5,186 nt of DNA from Planctomycetaceae bacterium (GCA_019232645.1 JAFANO010000617.1:1-5186); one strand, 5' to 3'. Counted from the first letter of the stretch, positions 1-5,186 are shown. Notes: generated by a model from the letters alone, not told the origin. Translations and numbers: made by a program.

Positions 1-117
1 CTGGCCCTGCAACTGGCCGGGCGCAAGCACGCCGCGACGTTCGTCGGGCAGTGGGTGCCCACCATCCTGCTCCTGGGCTTGTACAACAAGCTCGTAAAGC
101 TGGAAGGGTCCGAATAA
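1..117 (+). CDS. C-terminal end of an unidentified small membrane protein (5' end outside window)
   Basis: Frame 1 is open from the first base to a TAA at 115-117 and gives 38 residues. The visible part contains a hydrophobic stretch (WVPTILLLGLYNKLV, roughly residues 18-32) and a short charged end (KLEGSE), as expected for the last membrane helix of a small multi-pass protein with a cytosolic tail. I do not recognise a named family and assign no function. It points toward the minus-strand nuo cluster, so it is a convergent neighbour and not part of that operon. The evidence that it is real is the open frame from the window edge, the sensible membrane-protein composition, and a strong hairpin about 24 bases after the stop. 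Confidence 0.7.
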   Translation: MALQLAGRKHAATFVGQWVPTILLLGLYNKLVKLEGSE

Positions 118-596
118 GCCTGATCGGGCCATACCGGGGAGGAGCCCGGTTCTTCCATCAGACCGGGTTCCCGCACCGAACGTCCCCGAGCGACCCCAGG
201 GAGGGGGGCATCTCCAACCCGTATCGTTCATCCCCATCTCCGAGGCGCGACTCACCGGCACGCGATTTCCCCTTGACCCCCTCGCTTGAGCCGTCACTTA
301 AACACGAGGTTTCTATAAACGACGATGGTTTTCGCGGGCGGAGGAGCTCCAAGGGATTCCGATTTGGGAGTGCACGCATCCAACGACCGAGGGGTCGCGG
401 TTGAGTCAGTGGCATTGGCAAATTTGTCATTGACATTCACATTTCTTAGCTTGCCTTTCGGCTCCAATCCTGTTCGAGAGCAAGAGATTTACGGCCGACC
501 ACGAACCTATCGAAGCATGCGAAAAGCACGCGCGCAAGGGTTCAGGGCCGGGGTGAGGAGGCCTCAGGTGAGGCCCGCGATCGCCGGCCGTAACGT
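118..596. other. Convergent intergenic region of 479 bases, no gene seen
   Basis: This lies between the stop of the plus-strand membrane protein and the stop of the minus-strand HEPN-like gene. It contains the hairpin at 141-171, and a small stem-loop at 561-574 (GCCTC/GAGGC around a 4-base loop) just past the HEPN-like stop. Base composition drops in GC around 295-330 and 410-500. At 416-429 there is an imperfect 14-base palindrome (TGGCAAATTTGTCA). Reading frames here give proteins with no recognisable domains and composition typical of shadow translation. I found no tRNA, no CRISPR and no insertion-sequence end. Confidence 0.6.
141..171 (+). terminator. Stem-loop after the left-edge membrane protein, possible terminator
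   Basis: Bases 141-150 can pair with 162-171 in a 10-bp stem (nine Watson-Crick pairs and one G-U) around an 11-base loop. It lies 24 bases past the TAA of the plus-strand gene. No T-run follows, so it is not a classical intrinsic terminator. It could act as a transcript-end stabiliser or as a terminator of the U-tract-free kind sometimes proposed for GC-rich bacteria. The pairing is seen; the role is inferred. Confidence 0.45.
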
Positions 597-1004
597 CTAC
601 TGGCCCAGGATCTCCAGGGTCCGCTTGACGAACGCCGAGGCGGTGGCGAGGCTCTCGGCGGGGGGCACCTTGAGGCTCTGGGCGCGCTCGAAGGCGTGGA
701 GGTGGGCGACGTCGAGCTGACCCGGCCGGACGTAGAGGTTCTCGCAGGCAAGCATCAGGCAGCGCAGGCCCGCCTCGCGATAGCCCTTGTGATAGACCAG
801 TGCCCGGAGGCAGGAGAACATCGCCTCGTAGCTCAGGAAGCTGACGTCGGCCGGGTCGCCCTGCCCCGTGGCCTGGATGTTGGCCGCGGCCTCGAGCCGG
901 TCGGCCGCCTTGGCCAGCAGGCCGGGGATCTGCGCCGGGGCCGCGTCGTCCTTGAACAGGTAGGGGCTGTCGAGGCACTTTTCCAGGGTGTTGATGATGG
1001 CCAT
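597..1004 (-). CDS. Small HEPN-like (UPF0332-type) helical protein, 135 aa
   Basis: This all-helical soluble protein has no signal peptide or membrane segment. Residues 28-43 form an amphipathic helix rich in Ala and Leu. Residues 59-75 (YEAMFSCLRALVYHKGY) match the pattern I recall for the core of UPF0332-type HEPN proteins, Y-x-A-M-F-x-x-x-R-A-L-L-x-x-K-G. The C-terminal part (FERAQSL at 105-111, then ATASAFVKRTLEIL at 120-133) resembles the family's final two helices. The standard HEPN ribonuclease signature R-x(4-6)-H is not clear in the usual C-terminal position. An R67-x4-H72 spacing exists, but in the wrong helix for a confident catalytic claim. The ATG at 1002-1004 has a purine-rich GAGAGAG-type ribosome site 10 bases upstream. 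The gene lies 82 bases after nuoN on the same strand and may share its transcript. No nucleotidyltransferase (MNT) partner is visible. Coding status is confident; the HEPN assignment is from memory of the family pattern and is moderate. Confidence 0.72.
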   Translation of the reverse strand: MAIINTLEKCLDSPYLFKDDAAPAQIPGLLAKAADRLEAAANIQATGQGDPADVSFLSYEAMFSCLRALVYHKGYREAGLRCLMLACENLYVRPGQLDVAHLHAFERAQSLKVPPAESLATASAFVKRTLEILGQ

Positions 1005-1020
1005 GGCCGCGCGGTCTCTC

Positions 1021-1055
1021 TCGCGAAAGGTGGGGGCTCGGGAGCCCGATCGCGA
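1021..1055 (-). repeat. Compound inverted repeat in the nuoN to HEPN-like gene spacer
   Basis: TCGCGA occurs at 1021-1026 and again at 1050-1055, and because it is self-complementary the two copies can pair. Inside them GGGCTC (1034-1039) and GAGCCC (1042-1047) form a second inverted repeat, which as RNA would be a 5-bp stem with a CGGG loop. On the minus strand the structure starts about 32 bases after the nuoN stop and ends directly before the ribosome site of the HEPN-like gene. No T-run follows. It could attenuate read-through, stabilise the nuoN 3' end, or limit translation of the next gene. The function is inferred only. Confidence 0.4.
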
Positions 1056-1086
1056 CGTCGGTCGAGGTCGAGCCGGATTCGTCGCC

Positions 1087-2862
1087 TCAAGAGTTCGGGG
1101 CCGGGACGGGCGCCGGCGAGGGGTGACTCGACGGTCCCTCCCTTGACGGCTCGGCGGCAGGTCCGGGCTTCGGTGTGCCGGGCGCGATCTCGCGGTCGGG
1201 CTCGCCCTTCGAGGCGGGCTGGCCTTCGGCCAAGGTCCGGCCGCTCTCCTCGATCATCGGCACCGCGGCCGCCTTCATCAGGTTCAGCAGCGGGGTGGGG
1301 TAGAGCCCGAAGCCGATGACGACCGCCGTCGCCAGCACGATCGGGACCGCCAGCGACGACCCGGCGGGCGCGAGCACCGCGCGGCCCGGGTGGCGGAGGA
1401 ACATCGCCTTGAGCACGCGCACGTAGTAGAACGCCGAGACCACGCTGTTGATCAGGCCCAGCCCGACCAGCCACATCAGGGTGAGTCGGCTGGAGTGGGC
1501 CTGGCTCTCATCGAGCGCCTCCATGAACATATAGAGCTTGCCGAAGAACCCTGCCAGCGGGGGCATGCCGATCAGCGAGAGCATCAGCAGCAGGATGCAG
1601 GTCGCCAGGCCGGGATAGCGGAAGCCCAGGCCGTTCAGGTCATCGATGTCGTCCGATCCCTTGTCGCGCGCCAGCCAGGCCGCGACCGCGAACGCCCCGA
1701 TGTTGCTGAAGGCATAGACGACCAGGTAGAACAGGACCGACCCGGCCGCCTCCTGCCGCCGCGTCGAGACGCCCGCCGCCATGACGCCCACCAGCATGTA
1801 CCCGGAGTGCGCGATCGACGAGTAAGCCAGCATCCGCTTCAGGTTCCGCTGCGCCAGCGCGGCGAAGTTGCCGTAGGTCATCGACGCGGCCGAGAGCACG
1901 ACCACCACGCCGATCCAGCCGGGGTTCATCACGTGGTTGGTCGGGCTCGCCCACGGGCCGAGGGCGTGGAGCAGGACCTTCATCAGGGCCACGAAGCTGG
2001 CGATCTTCGACCCGGTCGCGATCCAGGCGGTGACGGGGGCGGGCGCACCCTCGTACGCATCGGGCGCCCACTGGTGGAACGGCACGACCGCCACCTTGAA
2101 CCCGAACCCGACCAGCATCAACAAGACCGCCGTCACACCCGCCAGGTTGCCCGTCAGGCCGCTGTTGTCGCCCAGGACCGGCCGGAGCGCGTGCCAGATC
2201 GCATCGAACCGCGTGCTCCCGGTCAAGCCGTAGAGCAGGCTCAGGCCGAAGAGGAACAGCGCCGACGAGACCGAGCCATACACGAAATACTTCAGCCCCG
2301 CCTCCGGGGACCGCCGCCGATTCTTCTCGAACGCGGTGCAGAGATAGAGGCAGATGGTCATCGTCTCCAGCGTCAGGAAGAGCGTTAGCAGTTCCTCGGA
2401 GGCGGTCAGGAGCATCATCCCGACGGTCGACCAGAACATCAGCGCGAAGTATTCGCCCCAGTTCTCGGTGAACGACCAGGCCATCGACATCCAGACCACC
2501 AGCGCCAGCAGCAGTGTCAGCAGCAGGTTGTACGTCTCGGTGAGCACGTCGCCCGAGATCGCGTCGAAGAATAGGACCGGGTCGGGGTTCTCGGCGTAGT
2601 TGTACCCGGCGAAGTTTAACCACTCCCACGCCCCGGTGTCGTCGAACCGGACCAAGAGTGGGGCGACCGCCGCGACGGTGGCGACCAGCGTCCCGAGCAG
2701 CGAGAGCCGGCCGAGGACCTGCCGGCGTCGCGGGATGGTCTGGCCCCGGAGCAGGCCGAGGTCGACCATCAGGACGATCAGCCCCCAGAGCGCGAGCACC
2801 ATCTCGGGGACGAGGACGTAGAAGTCGCGGAAGTTGAGCGTCGCGGCGGCGTTGGCAGGCAT
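1087..2862 (-). CDS. nuoN: NADH-quinone oxidoreductase subunit N (complex I antiporter-like subunit)
   Basis: NuoN is one of three Mrp-antiporter-like membrane subunits that pump protons in complex I. The protein has 591 residues with about 14 hydrophobic segments. Family landmarks are in order: E166 in FLTLETMTICLYL (the TM5 glutamate, E133 in E. coli), K191 in AGLKYFVYGS, K256 in GFGFKVAVVPFHQWAPDAYE (the TM7 lysine) with H263, K286 in GSKIASF (TM8), RNLKRMLAYSSIAHSGY at 339-355, and K442 in PPLAGFFGKLYMF (the TM12 lysine). All the proton-path residues are therefore present and the protein should work. The ATG at 2860-2862 is fixed by an in-frame TAA five codons upstream (2875-2877); an AAGG-type ribosome site overlaps that stop. 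The protein is about 100 residues longer than E. coli NuoN (485 aa). Most of the excess is a Pro/Ala/Ser/Gly-rich tail from about residue 533. NuoL and NuoM are excluded because this has the NuoN-specific motifs and is too short for NuoL. Confidence 0.97.
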   Translation of the reverse strand: MPANAAATLNFRDFYVLVPEMVLALWGLIVLMVDLGLLRGQTIPRRRQVLGRLSLLGTLVATVAAVAPLLVRFDDTGAWEWLNFAGYNYAENPDPVLFFDAISGDVLTETYNLLLTLLLALVVWMSMAWSFTENWGEYFALMFWSTVGMMLLTASEELLTLFLTLETMTICLYLCTAFEKNRRRSPEAGLKYFVYGSVSSALFLFGLSLLYGLTGSTRFDAIWHALRPVLGDNSGLTGNLAGVTAVLLMLVGFGFKVAVVPFHQWAPDAYEGAPAPVTAWIATGSKIASFVALMKVLLHALGPWASPTNHVMNPGWIGVVVVLSAASMTYGNFAALAQRNLKRMLAYSSIAHSGYMLVGVMAAGVSTRRQEAAGSVLFYLVVYAFSNIGAFAVAAWLARDKGSDDIDDLNGLGFRYPGLATCILLLMLSLIGMPPLAGFFGKLYMFMEALDESQAHSSRLTLMWLVGLGLINSVVSAFYYVRVLKAMFLRHPGRAVLAPAGSSLAVPIVLATAVVIGFGLYPTPLLNLMKAAAVPMIEESGRTLAEGQPASKGEPDREIAPGTPKPGPAAEPSREGPSSHPSPAPVPAPNS

Positions 2863-2950
2863 CGGCTCGGGCCCTTAGGGCGTTCTTGGGAGTCCCACGG
2901 GTTCCAGGGTCTTCGAGCACCCGGTCTGCTGATGGGATATCGGAGGTTTC
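2863..2950 (-). promoter_or_regulatory. nuoN upstream leader with ribosome-site hairpin
   Basis: This stretch joins the repeat to the nuoN start. GCCCTTAGGGC at 2871-2881 is a near-perfect palindrome that contains both the weak AAGGG ribosome site and the in-frame TAA that fixes the start. If it folds in RNA, the ribosome site would be partly masked. I see no convincing -35/-10 pair here. If nuoN has its own promoter, the AT-richer repeat just upstream is the likeliest place, but I cannot point to specific boxes. Confidence 0.3.
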
Positions 2951-3162
2951 GGATTCGAGATTGCGGATTCGTGATTCCGGATTCAAATCTCTTATTCCAC
3001 ATCTCTCATTTGAAATTTGATATTGAGAATCTCGAATCCGCAATCTCGAATCCGGTTCGTGATTCCGGATTCAAGTATTTTATTCGATATTTCTCATTTG
3101 AAAATTTGATATTAATAATCTCGAATCCGCAATCTCGAATCCGCAATCTTCGGTTCGAGATC
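2950..3162. repeat. Heptad-patterned GATTC/GAATC repeat, two tandem ~88-base units with long inverted arms
   Basis: The stretch is far richer in A and T than its flanks. Written in blocks of seven from 2951 it reads GGATTCG, AGATTGC, GGATTCG, TGATTCC, GGATTCA and so on, with the GATTC word or its complement GAATC recurring in nearly the same phase. Two direct copies are visible: 2968-3054 and 3056-3143. By hand alignment 79 of 88 columns are identical with one single-base gap. Both begin with the same 19 bases (TTCGTGATTCCGGATTCAA). Bases 2950-2971 are the exact reverse complement of 3033-3054, and 2951-2971 is also complementary to 3122-3142, so the DNA or RNA could form a large hairpin. A smaller internal inverted repeat pairs 3004-3008 with 3024-3028. 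It codes for nothing plausible. It resembles decayed GATTC-type intergenic repeats I recall from planctomycete genomes; that resemblance is inference. Confidence 0.85.
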
Positions 3163-3200
3163 CAGACAGAGTGCACAAAATCTCCGGGATGCATCTCCGT

Positions 3201-3237
3201 GGTCGAGGGCAAAGGCACGGCTGGGCCGTCCTCGACC
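3201..3237 (-). terminator. Stem-loop after nuoK, possible terminator or 3'-end stabiliser
   Basis: GGTCGAGG at 3201-3208 is perfectly complementary to CCTCGACC at 3230-3237. Inside, ACGGC (3217-3221) pairs with GCCGT (3225-3229) around a 3-base loop, stacked directly on the outer stem on one side and separated by an 8-base bulge on the other. On the minus strand it begins 22 bases after the nuoK stop. A short T4 run (reading ATTTTG) occurs only about 20 bases beyond the stem, so this is not a textbook intrinsic terminator. It would fit the end of a nuoH-J-K transcript, leaving nuoN to a separate promoter. Confidence 0.5.
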
Positions 3238-3259
3238 TCCGGCGGATCGGGTACGTCCC

Positions 3260-3589
3260 TCAACCGGACATGCTGTCGAAGCGATCCACGTCGGCGGCGT
3301 GCCAGCGGCGGTAGCAGAGCAGGATCAGACCGATGCCGACGGCCACCTCGGCCGCGGCGATCGTGATGACGAAGATCGCTACCATCACGCCGGTCAGAGG
3401 ACCCTCGCCTTGGGGCGGCGTGCCATATCGCCAGAAGGCGACCAGGTTGATGTTGGCGGCGTTGAGCATGATCTCGATGGCCATCAGCACGGCGACGGCG
3501 TTGCGCCTCAGGAGCACGCCCATCAGGCCGATCGAGAAGGAGGCCGCGGCGAAGTAGAGGAACCAGTTCAGCGGGATGTCGTGGCTCAT
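3260..3589 (-). CDS. nuoK: NADH-quinone oxidoreductase subunit K
   Basis: NuoK is a small membrane subunit next to NuoJ and NuoN that carries two buried glutamates of the proton-transfer axis. The 109-residue protein has three hydrophobic segments, about 8-27, 29-52 and 66-93. E39 in MAIEIMLNAANINLVAF corresponds to E. coli E36, and E81 in AAAEVAVGIGLIL corresponds to E72, so both key acids are present. Length is close to the family norm (about 100 aa). The ATG at 3587-3589 lies 10 bases after the nuoJ stop. A GAGGAG ribosome site at 3604-3609 falls inside the last nuoJ codons, 14 bases from the ATG, which is longer than usual but consistent with translational coupling. The C-terminal tail after residue 93 is short and charged. 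Confidence 0.97.
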   Translation of the reverse strand: MSHDIPLNWFLYFAAASFSIGLMGVLLRRNAVAVLMAIEIMLNAANINLVAFWRYGTPPQGEGPLTGVMVAIFVITIAAAEVAVGIGLILLCYRRWHAADVDRFDSMSG

Positions 3590-3599
3590 CGCGGGTGCG

Positions 3600-4292
3600 T
3601 CAGCTCCTCGAAGGGGTGGTCAGCGCCTCGGGGCTCGTCGAGCCGCGTACCTCCCGGCCATTGCCTACGCCCGAGGGCTCGGTGGCGCCGGAGGCCCGGG
3701 TGGCCATCCCGCCGCGACGGGGCGTCTCCTCGTCCCCCTCGCGGAAGGCCAGCGCGATCGCCCCGACCAGCGCCGCCGTCAGCAGCAGGCCGGCGACCTC
3801 GAACGGCAGGACGAAGCGGGTCATCATCTCGTCGCCGACCGTCTTGCCCATGGCGTTGATCGCCCCGGCCCGGGGCGGGGGCTCCCTGCCCGCCTCCGCG
3901 ACGATCGACGGTCGTGTGCGCGTCGCCGACCAGGCCGCCCGGTCCTGGAGGCCGACGTGGTTGTTGATCCCGAAGGCGATCACGAGGAACAGGCCCAGCC
4001 CCGCCACCAGCGCGGGGAGGGTCGAGCCGGAGGCGGGGGTGGTCGTGTCGTCCCCCTGGACGTTCCGGGTTAGCATGATCCCGAACAGCATCAGGATCGC
4101 CACCGCCCCGATGTAGATGAGCACCTGGACCGCCGCCAGGAACTCCGCCTCGAGCATCACGAACTGGCAGGCGACGATGAAGAAGAACGCCACGAGATAG
4201 AGCGCCGCGTGGACCAGGTTCCGCGCCAGGATCGTCCCCACGGCCGCGAGCAGGCCCAGCGCCGAGATGGCCAGGAACAGCGTTTGACTCAC
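3600..4292 (-). CDS. nuoJ: NADH-quinone oxidoreductase subunit J
   Basis: NuoJ is a five-helix membrane subunit of complex I. Its third helix is the flexible element that links the quinone site to the proton channels. The 230-residue protein shows hydrophobic segments at about 3-21, 27-46, 52-74, 92-109 and 160-183. The signature EAEFLAAVQVLIYIGAVA at 48-65 includes Y60 (E. coli Y59) and the glycine region where the helix bulges. The start is GTG at 4290-4292: it has GGAG 9 bases upstream, the frame upstream is open back to about 4367 but holds no ATG or GTG, and the next internal methionine (residue 46) would remove the first two helices. The loop between helices 4 and 5 (about residues 113-156) is long and charged. 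A hydrophilic tail of about 47 residues follows the last helix. It is 110 bases from nuoH and 10 bases from nuoK, on the same strand. Confidence 0.95.
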   Translation of the reverse strand: MSQTLFLAISALGLLAAVGTILARNLVHAALYLVAFFFIVACQFVMLEAEFLAAVQVLIYIGAVAILMLFGIMLTRNVQGDDTTTPASGSTLPALVAGLGLFLVIAFGINNHVGLQDRAAWSATRTRPSIVAEAGREPPPRAGAINAMGKTVGDEMMTRFVLPFEVAGLLLTAALVGAIALAFREGDEETPRRGGMATRASGATEPSGVGNGREVRGSTSPEALTTPSRS

Positions 4293-4402
4293 GAGGTGCG
4301 TCTCCGACCCTTGGGGGACTCCGAATTGTTCAAGGAGAGCGTCGTCGAGGGGCCTCGGTGACCATCAGATGGCCCGGGAGACGGGTGCACGACCTTGTCC
4401 GT
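4293..4402 (-). other. nuoH to nuoJ spacer where nuoI would normally be
   Basis: This 110-base non-coding spacer holds two small inverted repeats: GACCATC/GATGGCC spanning 4360-4374 and CGAGG/CCTCG spanning 4346-4357. Neither is followed by a T-run. It is too short to hold nuoI (about 150-180 codons) and I see no cysteine-rich ferredoxin-like remnant (C-x-x-C-x-x-C-x3-C-P) in any minus-strand frame. Confidence 0.5.
4302..4305 (-). promoter_or_regulatory. Ribosome binding site supporting the GTG start of nuoJ
   Basis: On the minus strand this reads GGAG (context CGGAGACG), 9 bases before the GTG at 4290-4292. It is the only good purine-rich site close to the first helix of NuoJ, and so supports GTG over any internal ATG. 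Confidence 0.6.
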
Positions 4403-5186
4403 TCACCGCGCCGCCACCGGGACGGGTGCCGCACACCGAGCCGGGGCCGTCGTCCCGACCTCCTCACCGAACTCCCGGCGATTGATCGCCTGCACCCCCA
4501 AGAACGACGGGAAGAGGATGAGCAGCGTGATGAGCGTGCTGATCAGCCAGTTCAGCGGCAGCGGGCCCAATCGCAGCGGCGTGCCGAACAGGACGAACGG
4601 CCGGGACGATCGGATGTAGCACTCATACCAGACCGCGGCGGCCAGGATGTTGACCAGGCTCATCGGCACCATGTACTTCCAGGCGAAGTTCATCAGCCGG
4701 TCCACCCGCATCCGGGGGAGCGTCGCCCGGACCCAGAACATCACGAAGACCATCAGGCCGACCTTGAGGAAGAAGGTCGGCACCAGGATCGCGTTGACCA
4801 GCACGTACGAGGTCGTCGTCGTCCCCAGCAAGTTGATCGGGAAGTCGCTGAGTGGGATCGGCGTCCCGCCTCCGAGGAACAGCGCCGTCGCCAGACAGCT
4901 CACCCCGAAGACGCTGAGGTACTCGGCCAGGAAGAACAGGCCGAACCGCATCGACGAGAACTCGGTGTGGAAGCCGGCGATGATCTCCGACTCGGCCTCG
5001 GGCAGGTCGAACGGCGTCCGGTTGACCTCGGCCAAGCTCGCGATCAGCAGGATGACGAACGCCAGGGCACCGGGGGGCGAGAAGAGGAACCAGCCGTAGT
5101 CGAGCTGCTTGTTGAAGATCGTCACCAGGCTCAGGCTCCCCGACCAGAGGACGATCGGCACGGTCGAGAGCACCTGGGGGATCTCG
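4403..5186 (-). CDS. nuoH: NADH-quinone oxidoreductase subunit H, N-terminal part outside window
   Basis: NuoH anchors the peripheral arm to the membrane arm and forms most of the quinone chamber of complex I. About 260 C-terminal residues are visible. The frame stays open through 5173 to the window edge, with EIPQ just before the codon at 5171-5173, matching the Y-E-I-P motif region of the family, so the GTG there is internal and the true start is outside. Diagnostic motifs are AEVNRTPFDLPEAESE (encoded at about 4985-5032), the acidic quinone-site loop, followed by GFHTEFSSMRFGLFFLAEY, and VRATLPRMRVDRLM (about 4691-4732) before the penultimate helices. The stop is TGA at 4403-4405. The tail after the last helix ends in an Ala/Pro/Val-rich stretch (about 20 residues) that is not part of the conserved core. 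It heads the visible cluster. Confidence 0.97.
   Translation of the reverse strand, partial: EIPQVLSTVPIVLWSGSLSLVTIFNKQLDYGWFLFSPPGALAFVILLIASLAEVNRTPFDLPEAESEIIAGFHTEFSSMRFGLFFLAEYLSVFGVSCLATALFLGGGTPIPLSDFPINLLGTTTTSYVLVNAILVPTFFLKVGLMVFVMFWVRATLPRMRVDRLMNFAWKYMVPMSLVNILAAAVWYECYIRSSRPFVLFGTPLRLGPLPLNWLISTLITLLILFPSFLGVQAINRREFGEEVGTTAPARCAAPVPVAAR

Noticed and set aside
51..404. Plus-strand reading frame of 117 codons overlapping the end of the left-edge gene
   Set aside because: It overlaps the membrane protein in another frame, has Arg/Pro/Ser-rich shadow composition, and shows no domain or ribosome site.
430..435. Perfect TTGACA -35 box on the plus strand
   Set aside because: No acceptable -10 hexamer lies 16-18 bases downstream and no plus-strand gene follows.
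158..436. Minus-strand reading frame of 92 codons in the convergent intergenic region
   Set aside because: Its composition is typical of non-coding GC-rich sequence, there is no recognisable motif, and it runs through the hairpin at 141-171.
451..500. Possible tRNA suggested by a GTTCGAGAGC stretch resembling a T-loop
   Set aside because: No matching acceptor, D-arm or anticodon stem could be built around it.
561..574. Small hairpin past the HEPN-like stop as a terminator
   Set aside because: The stem is only 5 bp with a 4-base loop and has no T-run, so it is too weak to call as a separate terminator.
325..720. Plus-strand reading frame of 131 codons
   Set aside because: It runs antisense into the HEPN-like gene and lacks any family pattern.
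1390..2388. Long plus-strand open frame of 332 codons opposite nuoN
   Set aside because: It is rich in His, Gln, Arg and Asp as expected for the antisense of a membrane-protein gene with GC-rich third positions; nuoN is unmistakable on the other strand.
1640..3043. Long minus-strand frame spanning the repeat and the 5' half of nuoN
   Set aside because: Its N-terminal part (RDLNPESRIRN and similar) is translated repeat, and the rest is nuoN out of frame.
2950..3162. CRISPR array
   Set aside because: There are only two ~88-base copies with no unique spacers of constant length and no cas genes; the heptad period and inverted arms fit a different kind of repeat.

Overview
The window is high-GC bacterial DNA carrying the 3' part of a respiratory complex I (nuo) gene cluster on the minus strand. 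Read in the direction of transcription (right to left) the order is nuoH (5' end beyond the right edge), nuoJ, nuoK, a 397-base non-coding stretch with an AT-richer repeat, nuoN, and a small gene whose product looks like a HEPN-fold protein. At the far left, on the plus strand and convergent with these, lies the last 38 codons of an unidentified small membrane protein. The style of the Nuo proteins (long Pro/Ala/Ser-rich C-terminal tails), the GC-rich codon use and the GATTC/GAATC intergenic repeat suggest a planctomycete, perhaps of the Isosphaeraceae. That placement is an inference from memory, not a search result.

Region by region: 1-117 is the end of the plus-strand membrane protein; 118-596 is a convergent intergenic stretch with one good hairpin just after that gene and no convincing gene; 597-1004 (minus) is the HEPN-like protein; 1005-1086 is a spacer with a compound inverted repeat; 1087-2862 (minus) is nuoN; 2863-3259 holds the nuoN leader, two tandem copies of an approximately 88-base heptad-patterned repeat, and a hairpin after nuoK; 3260-3589 (minus) is nuoK; 3600-4292 (minus) is nuoJ with a GTG start; 4293-4402 is a spacer; 4403-5186 (minus) is nuoH without its beginning.

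NuoH, J, K and N are membrane-arm subunits of complex I. NuoH forms much of the quinone chamber, NuoJ and NuoK carry part of the central axis of charged residues, and NuoN is one of the three antiporter-like proton-pumping subunits. Two expected neighbours are missing from their usual places: nuoI is not between nuoH and nuoJ, and nuoL and nuoM are not between nuoK and nuoN. The second gap is where the repeat sits. The strongest leads for follow-up are this broken gene order together with the repeat, and the HEPN-like gene trailing the cluster. Nothing in the window amounts to a clearly new defence or mobile system.
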